A stretch of 7,595 nt of DNA, taken from NCBI GenBank assembly GCA_934277845.1, contig CAKQVV010000072.1:1-7595 (forward strand), given 5' to 3'. Source of the DNA: an uncultured Clostridia bacterium. Lineage in GTDB: Bacteria > Bacillota > Clostridia > Christensenellales > Pumilibacteraceae. The notes beneath the pieces are model-generated. The model was given only the letters and a program-made list of their open reading frames with translations. It searched no databases and was not told where the DNA came from. The stretch's first letter is position 1; each line of letters begins with the position of its first letter. This document shows positions 1 to 4,912 of this stretch, piece after piece. The translations under genes were made by a program, and so were the position numbers.

Positions 1-75
1 GGTCGGGGTGAAGAGACTCGAACTCCCGACCCCATGGTCCCAAACCACGTGCGCTACCAACTGCGCTACACCCCG
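1..75 (-). tRNA. tRNA-Pro, anticodon TGG (3' end cut by window edge)
   Basis: Read on the minus strand this folds into a complete cloverleaf. The acceptor stem CGGGGTG/CACCCCG pairs bases 75-69 with 10-4. The D stem is GCGC/GCGC, the anticodon stem CGTGG/CCATG, and the T loop is TTCGAGT with a T stem containing two G-T pairs. The anticodon loop TTTGGGA places TGG at tRNA positions 34-36 (window bases 42-40), so it reads proline codons CCN/CCA. Base 3 is the discriminator A and bases 2-1 read CC, so the CCA end seems to be encoded, with its last A outside the window. It is transcribed divergently from spoIIAA. Confidence 0.96.
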
Positions 76-99
76 AAACCATCTTGCGCTGACTTGTTT

Positions 100-129
100 A
101 TAATACTACAAATGCGATTTATTTGTCAA
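100..129 (-). promoter_or_regulatory. Sigma-A-type promoter of tRNA-Pro
   Basis: On the minus strand a perfect -35 TTGACA (129-124) is followed after 18 bases by TATTAT (105-100), one mismatch from the -10 consensus. Transcription would start near base 93, about 18 bases before the mature tRNA 5' end at 75. The A/T tracts immediately upstream (about 131-160) are placed where an UP element would contact the RNA polymerase alpha subunit, which suits a strong tRNA promoter. The boxes are seen in the sequence; the UP-element role is inferred. Confidence 0.75.
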
Positions 130-213
130 GGAAAAAGCAAAGAAAAATTAAAAATTTTTTAACTTATTTTTTTATGTTTACGGACAATTGTTTATATAAA
201 TGATTATTATGAT

Positions 214-220
214 TTCGACA
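214..220 (-). promoter_or_regulatory. Spo0A box (distal) upstream of spoIIA
   Basis: The plus strand reads TTCGACA, which on the minus strand is TGTCGAA, a perfect match to the classical 0A box (TGNCGAA). It lies 86 bases before the spoIIAA start. In Bacillus and Clostridium, phosphorylated Spo0A activates spoIIA directly. Binding is inferred from the motif and the gene it precedes. Confidence 0.6.
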
Positions 221-234
221 ACCGAAATTATTTT

Positions 235-278
235 TTGATATTGTTCGTCAAAATATTTTAATGCAGGAATGTTACAAT
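235..278 (+). promoter_or_regulatory. Probable spoIIA promoter region (exact elements uncertain)
   Basis: Three candidates overlap and I cannot decide between them. One is a -10 TACAAT at 273-278 with no good -35 but the proximal Spo0A box in the -35 position. The second is a sigma-H-like GGAAT at 266-270, again with a poor -35. The third is a sigma-A-like pair TTGATA (235-240), 16-base spacer, TTTAAT (257-262), which would place the Spo0A box inside the spacer. The first is the most consistent with Spo0A activation. All give short untranslated leaders before the GTG at 306. Confidence 0.35.
244..250 (-). promoter_or_regulatory. Spo0A box (proximal) upstream of spoIIA
   Basis: The plus strand reads TTCGTCA, i.e. 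TGACGAA on the minus strand, matching TGNCGAA. It has the same orientation as the box at 214-220 and lies exactly 30 bases downstream, about three helical turns, so both would face the same side of the DNA. If transcription starts near 285 it would sit at about -41 to -35, the usual place for an activating Spo0A site overlapping the -35 region. Confidence 0.55.
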
Positions 279-291
279 CTAAATAACACAA

Positions 292-298
292 AAGGAGG
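292..298 (+). promoter_or_regulatory. Ribosome-binding site that fixes the spoIIAA start
   Basis: AAGGAGG lies 7 bases before the GTG at 306 and is nearly a perfect complement of the 16S rRNA 3' end. It selects that GTG over the in-frame ATG at 261, which has no such site. Confidence 0.85.
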
Positions 299-305
299 AA
301 CAAAA

Positions 306-623
306 GTGGTAGAAAGTAAACTGGTAGGCACAACGCTTTACGTCGGACTTTGCGGAGAACTTGACGAACGTTCGGCAGTATACGTTCGCAATAAACTCGA
401 CGAAACGTTTGCGTCGCATAACATGAGAAAAGTCGTAATCGAAATGTCAGAACTGAAATTTATGGATAGTACCGGAATAGGAGTATTGCTCGGGCGTTAT
501 AAAAAGTTAAGCACAGCAGGCATACCTATTTATATTGCAAATCCGTCGAAAACCATAGATAAAATACTTGCGCTTTCCGGGTTATACGGAATCATGCCTA
601 AAATTGAGTTTCGGGAGGCTTAA
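306..623 (+). CDS. spoIIAA: SpoIIAA, anti-sigma-F factor antagonist
   Basis: This is a 105-residue STAS-domain protein, starting at GTG 306 directly behind a strong Shine-Dalgarno sequence. In its unphosphorylated form SpoIIAA binds SpoIIAB and releases sigma-F in the forespore; SpoIIAB inactivates it by serine phosphorylation and SpoIIE phosphatase restores it. The hallmark motif MDSTGIGVL contains the expected phospho-acceptor, Ser55, preceded by Asp54, equivalent to Asp57-Ser58 of Bacillus subtilis. The N-terminal strand pattern (LYVGLCGELD) and the C-terminal LSGLYGIMP are also typical of the family. The TAA stop directly abuts the ATG of spoIIAB, so the two are translationally linked. 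Family, motif and operon position agree, so the identification is firm. Confidence 0.96.
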   Translation: MVESKLVGTTLYVGLCGELDERSAVYVRNKLDETFASHNMRKVVIEMSELKFMDSTGIGVLLGRYKKLSTAGIPIYIANPSKTIDKILALSGLYGIMPKIEFREA

Positions 624-1046
624 ATGGAAAACCGTATGGAACTTATATTGCCGTCTTATAGTAAGAATGAAGCGTTTGCGAGAAACGTAATCGCAGCGTT
701 TTGCGTAGAACTGAATCCGACTATAGACGAAATCGACGACATTAAAACCGTCGTATCCGAAGCGGTCACAAACTGCATAGTACACGCTTACGCAGGGATA
801 ACCGGGGATATTATCCTGCGTGCAGAAATTGACGGGAGAACTCTACATATCGAAGTCGAGGATCACGGTGTGGGTATCGAAAATCCCGCGGAAGTCGTAA
901 AACCGTATTTTACCGACAAACCGGACCAGGAGCGTAGCGGCATGGGATTTACGATTATGGAATCATTTACAGACGAAATGCAGGTGCTTGAAACTCCAGG
1001 CGGCGGTGTAACGGTAAAAATGTCCAAGACTTTCGGCGAAAACTGA
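624..1046 (+). CDS. spoIIAB: SpoIIAB, anti-sigma-F factor and serine kinase
   Basis: This 140-residue protein is a GHKL-family ATPase/kinase (B. subtilis about 146 residues). It binds sigma-F before septation and phosphorylates SpoIIAA. The N box EAVTNCIVHAY holds Glu46 and Asn50 (catalytic base and Mg-ATP ligand). The G1 box is DHGVGI at 80-85 and the G2 box ERSGMGF at 103-109. Arg20 is present at the position of the B. subtilis residue that contacts both partners. The ATG follows the spoIIAA stop with no gap and has GGGAGG at 613-618. It lies 16 bases upstream of sigF. No key residue is missing, so it should be active. Confidence 0.97.
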   Translation: MENRMELILPSYSKNEAFARNVIAAFCVELNPTIDEIDDIKTVVSEAVTNCIVHAYAGITGDIILRAEIDGRTLHIEVEDHGVGIENPAEVVKPYFTDKPDQERSGMGFTIMESFTDEMQVLETPGGGVTVKMSKTFGEN

Positions 1047-1062
1047 AAGGCGGTGCGGTAAC

Positions 1063-1779
1063 TTGCTGGAACAAAACGAAACTTTTGAATTGATACTGAA
1101 AGCGCAAAACGGTAACGAATCCGCAAAATCCGCGCTTGTGGAAAATAATTCCCCGCTTATTAAAAGTATACTTAGAAGATACAAAAATAAAGGAGTGGAA
1201 TACGATGATCTATATCAACTTGGTTGCATAGGGCTATTAAAAGCAATTAAAAACTTTTCTGTCGGATTCGGCGTAAGGTTTTCAACTTACGCGGTGCCCA
1301 TGATTATGGGCGAAATCAAACGTTATCTTCGCGATGACGGCTATATCAAAGTTTCGCGTACGACAAAAACCATGTCGTGTAAAATAGCGTATTTTATAGA
1401 CGAAGTAAAGAACGTAGAGGGGCGCAGTCCGTCGGTTGACGAAATTGCGGCTAAATTCGGCATAGAACCGCAGGAAGTCGTGTTCATTATGGATTCTTCA
1501 AAAATTCCTGTGTCGATTTACGATAAAGGCGATGACGAACAGGGACAGGCTCTATTTGAAAAACTTACCGACGGCGATCGCACAGATGAAACGATTGACA
1601 GAATGCTTATTAAAGAATCTATTGCGAAACTGGACGAGCGTGAAAAGAAAATCGTGTTTATGCGCTATTATAAAGATAAGACGCAAAGCGAAGTAGCGAA
1701 AGTACTGAATGTATCGCAAGTACAAGTTTCAAGGCTGGAAACAAAGATTATCGAAAAATTGCGTGAGAATTTCAAATAA
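1063..1779 (+). CDS. sigF: RNA polymerase sigma-F factor (forespore-specific)
   Basis: This 238-residue sigma-70-family factor of the SigF/SigG/SigB group is identified as sigma-F by its position after spoIIAA-spoIIAB. Region 2 spans about residues 25-99 and includes DLYQLGCIGLLKAI, then VRFSTYAVPMIMGEI and RDDGYIKVSR, which are core-binding and -10 recognition signatures. Region 3 covers about 100-150. Region 4 begins near 186 (LDEREKKIVFMRYY) and contains the helix-turn-helix TQSEVAKVLNVSQVQVSRLE that reads -35 elements. It directs early forespore transcription and is held inactive by SpoIIAB. The start is a TTG at 1063 with AAAGGCGGTG (1046-1055) before it; no ATG or GTG is better placed. 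A rare TTG start may keep the amount of sigma-F below its inhibitor. A strong terminator follows. Confidence 0.95.
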   Translation: MLEQNETFELILKAQNGNESAKSALVENNSPLIKSILRRYKNKGVEYDDLYQLGCIGLLKAIKNFSVGFGVRFSTYAVPMIMGEIKRYLRDDGYIKVSRTTKTMSCKIAYFIDEVKNVEGRSPSVDEIAAKFGIEPQEVVFIMDSSKIPVSIYDKGDDEQGQALFEKLTDGDRTDETIDRMLIKESIAKLDEREKKIVFMRYYKDKTQSEVAKVLNVSQVQVSRLETKIIEKLRENFK

Positions 1780-1811
1780 CGTTATTCTATATGAAAATAA
1801 GTTTTAATACC

Positions 1812-1840
1812 AAACGGCGACTGCATATCGCCGTTTTTTT
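1812..1840 (+). terminator. Intrinsic terminator of the spoIIA operon
   Basis: A perfect 9-bp stem AAACGGCGA (1812-1820) / TCGCCGTTT (1828-1836) with a 7-base loop runs into a T tract (1834-1840). It starts 32 bases after the sigF stop and separates spoIIA from the spoVA genes, which therefore need their own promoter. Confidence 0.92.
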
Positions 1841-1850
1841 ATTGCTATAA

Positions 1851-1880
1851 GGATAAAAACGTTGCTTAAACGGGATATTA
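1851..1880 (+). promoter_or_regulatory. Putative forespore (sigma-G / sigma-F) promoter for the spoVA operon
   Basis: GGATA (1851-1855) is followed after 18 bases by GATATTA (1874-1880). This resembles the B. subtilis sigma-G pattern (G-H-ATR, 18 bases, CATnnTA) with one mismatch in each box. Read as sigma-F, the same -35 is 16 bases from GGGATATTA (1872-1880). The site lies between the spoIIA terminator and the first spoVA reading frame, where a forespore promoter is required. The predicted start near 1886 would leave only a very short leader, containing little more than the ribosome-binding site at 1883-1892. Confidence 0.45.
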
Positions 1881-1899
1881 TCAAAGAGGTGAAACGATT

Positions 1900-1995
1900 A
1901 TGCTAAAAAAGAAAGATGTACCGTTGTGCGGTACTGCAAACATTGACGAAACCGAAGTGCGGACGACACCTCCGGAGGTAAAAGATGCAAGATAA
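1900..1995 (+). CDS. Unrecognised 31-residue small protein or leader peptide overlapping spoVAC
   Basis: An ATG at 1900 has a good Shine-Dalgarno sequence (AAAGAGGTGA, 1883-1892) at normal spacing and opens a 31-codon frame ending in TAA at 1993-1995. The peptide begins MLKKKDVPLCGTANIDETEV. It is basic at the N terminus, acidic in the middle, has one cysteine and no membrane segment. I recognise no family. It is the first frame after the putative forespore promoter and overlaps the spoVAC start by 11 bases in another frame, so ribosomes finishing it would cross the spoVAC ribosome-binding site. It occupies the place where spoVAA and spoVAB lie in B. subtilis but resembles neither. It could be a real small spore protein, a translational-coupling leader, or chance; the ribosome-binding site argues that it is translated. 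Confidence 0.55.
   Translation: MLKKKDVPLCGTANIDETEVRTTPPEVKDAR
1968..1979 (+). promoter_or_regulatory. Palindromic ribosome-binding site of spoVAC
   Basis: The spoVAC Shine-Dalgarno GGAGGT (1974-1979, 5 bases before the ATG) is the right half of a perfect 12-base palindrome ACCTCCGGAGGT. The left half could pair with the ribosome-binding site (4-bp stem, CCGG loop) and weaken initiation. The site lies inside the 31-codon frame, so upstream translation would open it. The palindrome is seen; the control is inferred. Confidence 0.45.
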
Positions 1996-2461
1996 CGAAA
2001 AAATTCAAGTGAGAAACGAACGTTACGAACGTTACGTAAAAGCCGTTACGCCGTCGACTTCGATGTTCAAATCGCTTTTCAACAGTTTTTGGATCGGCGG
2101 CATTACGTGCATGATCGGCGAAATCGTGGGCGATCTTTATGCGCTAGTGTTTCCGTCGCTTCCGAAGGACATGATTGTCAACATAACATCTATGACGATT
2201 ATAGCAGTAGCGATACTTTTCACCGGGCTGGGGTTCTACGACGTAATCGCACGACGCGGCGGTGCCGGTTCGTTTTTGCCTATAACCGGCTTTGCAAACG
2301 CAATGTCAAGCGCGTCTATGGAATTTAAAACCGAAGGATTGATATTCGGCACCAGTGTAAAAATGTTTTCCGTCGTTGGTCCGGTCGTGGTCAACGGCAT
2401 AGTCTGGTCTACGGTGGCAGGTATCGCCCATCTGATTCTTTTCGGGAGGTACGGCGCGTAA
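1985..2461 (+). CDS. spoVAC: SpoVAC, stage V sporulation membrane protein AC
   Basis: This 158-residue integral membrane protein (B. subtilis 150) belongs to the SpoVAC/SpoVAEB family. After a hydrophilic, charged N terminus (1-34) there are hydrophobic segments at about 35-56, 64-88 and 119-153, with the family signature PITGFANAMSSAS at 99-111 following GAGSF. SpoVA proteins form the inner forespore membrane channel that imports dipicolinic acid during sporulation and releases it at germination; B. subtilis SpoVAC has been described as a mechanosensitive channel. The ATG at 1985 has GGAGGT 5 bases upstream. Its stop overlaps the spoVAD ATG by one base (TAATG), implying coupled translation. 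Expression is expected in the forespore. Confidence 0.95.
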   Translation: MQDNEKIQVRNERYERYVKAVTPSTSMFKSLFNSFWIGGITCMIGEIVGDLYALVFPSLPKDMIVNITSMTIIAVAILFTGLGFYDVIARRGGAGSFLPITGFANAMSSASMEFKTEGLIFGTSVKMFSVVGPVVVNGIVWSTVAGIAHLILFGRYGA

Positions 2462-3540
2462 TGAGTAAAACTTTGCACAAAGGTGAAAATTGCGAATTTA
2501 TTTTAGATGCACCGCTTGTTTCGTCAACGCGTCCGATGATTTTACAAAAAAGTCGACAAACTATTGCATTCGAAAACGCGCCGCGTATCGTAGGGAGATA
2601 TTCGGTTGCAGGCGAGAAAGAAGGTAAAGGTCCGCTCGGGAAGTTCTTTCACAAAATAGTTCATGACGATAAAATGCATGAAACAACTTTTGAAAAAGCG
2701 GAAATCGATCTTTTGACTGCGGCTATATGCGGTGCGGCAGATGACTGTGGCATAAATGTCAAAGATCTGGATCTGCTTATTGCGGGAGATTTATTGAACC
2801 AGATTACGAGTTCCGGTTATGTTGCCCGCGAAACGGGCATTCCGTATATGGGGATTTACAGCGCGTGCTCGACAATGAGCGAAAGCCTTGCCATTGGCGC
2901 CGCAATGATAAATGCCGGTTATTTTGAAAATATAATGTGCGCTACGGTAAGTCATTTTGCGACTGCGGAAAGGCAGTTTCGTTATCCGTTGGAATACGGG
3001 TGCCAGCGACCGCCTTACGCGCAATGGACGGTCACCGCTGCCGGTGCAAGTATTATTTCCGCAACAGGAAACGGTCCTAAGATAGTTTCCGCTACTTTCG
3101 GCAGAGTCGTGGATTTCGGCACGAACGATCTCAACAACATGGGCGCGGCAATGGCACCTGCCGCAATGGATTCGCTCGTCGCGCTTTTCAATGATACCGA
3201 AACCGTCCCCGAAGATTACGATCTGATAGTCACGGGCGATCTAGGTAAACTTGGTTCGGATATTCTGCGGGATTTAATGCGAGAAAAAGGCTACGAACTA
3301 GGACAAAACTATAAAGACTGCGGTGCGCTTATATACGACGTGACGCAAAAATGTTATCAGGGCGGAAGCGGTTGCGGTTGCAGCGCGTCGGTTGTAAATT
3401 CGCTTGTGCTTGACAGATTGATCAGCGGCGAATACGAACGGGTTGCGTATTTTGCTACGGGTGCGCTGATGAGTACTCAAAGTTGCTATCAGGGCGAAAC
3501 AATACCGTGCATAAGTCACGGCGTGGTGATCGAGAGGTGA
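2461..3540 (+). CDS. spoVAD: SpoVAD, dipicolinic-acid-binding stage V sporulation protein AD
   Basis: This 359-residue soluble protein has a thiolase / ketoacyl-synthase III-like fold (B. subtilis about 338). SpoVAD binds dipicolinic acid and works with the SpoVAC and SpoVAE membrane proteins to load it into the spore. Visible family features are GDLLNQ at 109-114, the nucleophile-elbow-like stretch YSACSTMSES with Cys136, and the Gly/Cys-rich GGSGCGCSA at 301-309 near the C terminus. There is no signal peptide or membrane segment. The ATG overlaps the spoVAC stop by one base and GGGAGGT lies at 2444-2450. It is somewhat longer than the B. subtilis protein; where the extra residues lie needs an alignment. 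It is not expected to be an active condensing enzyme, by analogy with the family. Confidence 0.96.
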   Translation: MSKTLHKGENCEFILDAPLVSSTRPMILQKSRQTIAFENAPRIVGRYSVAGEKEGKGPLGKFFHKIVHDDKMHETTFEKAEIDLLTAAICGAADDCGINVKDLDLLIAGDLLNQITSSGYVARETGIPYMGIYSACSTMSESLAIGAAMINAGYFENIMCATVSHFATAERQFRYPLEYGCQRPPYAQWTVTAAGASIISATGNGPKIVSATFGRVVDFGTNDLNNMGAAMAPAAMDSLVALFNDTETVPEDYDLIVTGDLGKLGSDILRDLMREKGYELGQNYKDCGALIYDVTQKCYQGGSGCGCSASVVNSLVLDRLISGEYERVAYFATGALMSTQSCYQGETIPCISHGVVIER

Positions 3541-3543
3541 GTT

Positions 3544-3915
3544 ATGTGGTGGGAAAAGTTATTTACGTATCTGATAGTGTTCGGTTCGGGCGGATTCTTT
3601 TGTATGCTGGCGCAAATTCTTATTATTAAAACAAGGCTTACGCCGGCGCGTATTCTCGTTATATTTTTGCTTGGCGGAATCGCATTGGAAGCGGTAGGTA
3701 TATATGATTTTTTATACGAATACCTAAAAGCCGGTATCAGCGTGCCGATAATCGGTTTCGGAGCGTCGCTTGCCAAAGGCTCGATAAATTTTGCCCGGCT
3801 TTATGGTTTTCCGGGGGCGTTTGCGGGCGGACTGGTTCGGACAGCCTACGGAGTGGGTGCGGCTGTGGTTGCAAGTTATCTCGTTACGCTGTGTTTTTCG
3901 CCTAAATCAAAGTAA
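3544..3915 (+). CDS. spoVAE: SpoVAE (SpoVAEB type), stage V sporulation membrane protein
   Basis: This 123-residue membrane protein is homologous to B. subtilis SpoVAEB (116 residues). Hydrophobic segments lie at about 6-28, 37-57, 65-77 and 91-118, and the tail FSPKSK is short and basic. It is the third core component of the clostridial SpoVAC-AD-AE dipicolinic acid transporter. The signature PIIGFGASLAKGSINF (68-83) parallels PITGFANAMSSASMEF of SpoVAC. The ATG at 3544 lies 3 bases after the spoVAD stop, with AGAGGTGA ending in that stop as ribosome-binding site, so the pair is translationally linked. It is the last gene of the operon; the next gene is 37 bases away and is predicted to have its own promoter. 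Confidence 0.93.
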   Translation: MWWEKLFTYLIVFGSGGFFCMLAQILIIKTRLTPARILVIFLLGGIALEAVGIYDFLYEYLKAGISVPIIGFGASLAKGSINFARLYGFPGAFAGGLVRTAYGVGAAVVASYLVTLCFSPKSK

Positions 3916-3931
3916 AACGCACTATTTTGAT
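3906..3931 (+). other. Weak AU-rich hairpin over the spoVAE stop codon
   Basis: A 9-bp stem with one G-T pair, ATCAAAGTA (3906-3914) with TATTTTGAT (3923-3931), encloses an 8-base loop and includes the spoVAE stop. No T tract follows, so it is at best a poor terminator; it could also stabilise the mRNA 3' end. No better terminator is visible between spoVAE and yunB. Confidence 0.25.
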
Positions 3932-3948
3932 CACTTTCGCATATAATA
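3920..3948 (+). promoter_or_regulatory. Putative mother-cell promoter (sigma-E / sigma-K type) of yunB
   Basis: CATATAATA (3940-3948) matches the CATAnnnT(A) -10 element shared by sigma-E and sigma-K. CACT (3920-3923), 16 bases upstream, resembles the short AC -35 element of sigma-K; the sigma-E -35 match is poor. The box also contains a perfect TATAAT (3942-3947) without any sigma-A -35. yunB is known as a sigma-E gene in B. subtilis, which supports a mother-cell promoter. Transcription would start at about 3953-3954, on the start codon itself. Confidence 0.45.
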
Positions 3949-3952
3949 CCGT

Positions 3953-4627
3953 ATGCGCGGATATGACGAGTACTGCAAATACAATAAAAAACGAAAGAAA
4001 CCGGCGATATTATTATCGTCGGTTATTTTGGCGTTCATTGCGGTTATAGTCTATATAAAACTCGTCGCAATGCCGATCGTCAAAACCGTGGCAACAGAAA
4101 ACGTTCGTGCACTGACCGTGAGCACCGTAAGTCATGCGGTTTCGTCGGTATTGAAAGAAGAACCGTCGTTTGTGGATATGGTCGAATATTGTCACGACAC
4201 AAACGGTGACGTGAATAGTATAAGAATAAACTCATCGAGAATAAACGACGTGGTTCAACGTTCGGTCGCAAAAACTCAAAGCGATCTTTCGGAGATGAAA
4301 ACCGACGGATTAAGTATTCCCGTCGGTTCCTTGTCAGGTATTACGTTTTTATCCGGAAGAGGGCCGATTGTCAACGTGGCTGTTATTCCGGTCGGCTCGG
4401 TCGAAGCGAAAATCCGTTCGGAGTTTACCGAAATCGGAATTAACCAAACGATACATAAGATATATCTGTCGCTGGATTCTACCGTAAAAATAGTGATACC
4501 GGGCGCAAACAACGTAGTGAACTCCAAAGCCGAAGTATTGCTTATCGAAAGCATAGTCATCGGCAAAGTTCCCGATACTTATCTGAACGCAACGACAATG
4601 GATGATATGATGGATTTAATCGCTTAA
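3953..4627 (+). CDS. yunB: YunB-family sporulation protein, membrane-anchored
   Basis: This 224-residue protein has a short basic cytoplasmic N terminus (KKRKK at 12-16), one membrane segment at about 18-35 and a long extra-membrane domain. The conserved core runs from about 121 to 183: SIPVGSLSG, then GRGPIVNVAVIPVGSV, then GINQTIHKIYL and VKIVIPG, which I recognise as the YunB sporulation protein family (B. subtilis about 254 residues, sigma-E regulon, biochemical role unknown). It probably acts on the mother-cell side during engulfment or coat/cortex formation; that placement is inferred. The ATG at 3953 is the first usable codon after an in-frame stop at 3944-3946. No Shine-Dalgarno sequence precedes it, which is unlike every other gene here. 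No clear terminator follows. Confidence 0.88.
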   Translation: MRGYDEYCKYNKKRKKPAILLSSVILAFIAVIVYIKLVAMPIVKTVATENVRALTVSTVSHAVSSVLKEEPSFVDMVEYCHDTNGDVNSIRINSSRINDVVQRSVAKTQSDLSEMKTDGLSIPVGSLSGITFLSGRGPIVNVAVIPVGSVEAKIRSEFTEIGINQTIHKIYLSLDSTVKIVIPGANNVVNSKAEVLLIESIVIGKVPDTYLNATTMDDMMDLIA

Positions 4628-4632
4628 AACGC

Positions 4633-4661
4633 TTGCTTTTGCGCTTGAATTGTGTTAAAAT
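4633..4661 (+). promoter_or_regulatory. Sigma-A-type extended -10 promoter of pheST
   Basis: TTGCTT (4633-4638) is followed after 17 bases by TAAAAT (4656-4661), with a TG one base upstream (TGT at 4653-4655), making an extended -10. The start would be near 4668, giving a leader of about 245 nucleotides that begins just before the T-box Stem I. The -35 is weak beyond TTG. Confidence 0.5.
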
Positions 4662-4680
4662 TGCATTAATGACGATATTA

Positions 4681-4897
4681 TGCGGCATAAGACAAGACGC
4701 AAAAGACAGAGAACGTTCGCTTGCTGAAAGAACGTGCGCGCCGAGAATATTCACCGCAGAGTCGGTAAACCGAAAATTATTTATAGGTTTGCCCGGGTGA
4801 TCCCGTTATCGATTTCAAAGGTCGCGTCGTATAAACGCGGCGAACTTGGGTGGTACAGCGTTACAAAGACGCCCCGGGACTCGTCCCCGGGGTTTTT
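4681..4897 (+). promoter_or_regulatory. T-box riboswitch, phenylalanine specifier, controlling pheST
   Basis: The leader has the full T-box layout. Stem I closes with TGCGG (4681-4685) / CCGCA (4754-4758); its distal helix ACGTTC (4713-4718) / GAACGT (4730-4735) carries an apical GCTG (GNUG motif). Just inside the closing stem is TTC (4750-4752) followed by A, the expected specifier for Phe. CGGG/CCCG (4794-4805) lies in the Stem II region. Stem III is GTCGCGT/ACGCGGC (4821-4841). The T-box core GGGTGGTACAGCG (4848-4860) forms the antiterminator with GCGT/ACGC and GGG/CCC (to 4874), leaving the bulge TGGTACA to pair with the tRNA ACCA end. Uncharged tRNA-Phe would favour read-through into pheS. 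The ACAGCG end differs from the usual ACCGCG. Confidence 0.95.
4872..4897 (+). terminator. Regulated intrinsic terminator of the pheST T-box
   Basis: CCCCGGG (4872-4878) pairs with CCCGGGG (4886-4892) around a 7-base loop and is followed by five T residues (4893-4897). Bases 4872-4874 are also needed for the antiterminator (pairing with GGG 4848-4850), so the two structures exclude each other. Confidence 0.93.
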
Positions 4898-4912
4898 ATT
4901 TTTGGAGGATCT

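Noticed and set aside
123..135. AAGGAAAA near 128-135 as a sigma-H -35 element for spoIIA
   Set aside because: No GAAT -10 lies at the required distance, and the bases coincide with the minus-strand tRNA promoter.
261..305. Upstream ATG at 261 as the spoIIAA start (15 extra residues)
   Set aside because: It has no ribosome-binding site, lies within or before the likely transcription start, and the extra residues do not fit the SpoIIAA family. GTG 306 has a near-perfect site.
1823..1852. GCATA at 1823-1827 as a -35 element of a forespore promoter
   Set aside because: It lies in the loop of the spoIIA terminator and no CATnnTA-like -10 occurs 17-18 bases downstream. The GGATA at 1851 has the right partner.
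4850..4912. In-frame ATG at 4850 as the pheS start
   Set aside because: It falls in the T-box core and the extension would be translated from the terminator hairpin. ATG 4913 has GGAGG and begins a normal PheS N terminus.
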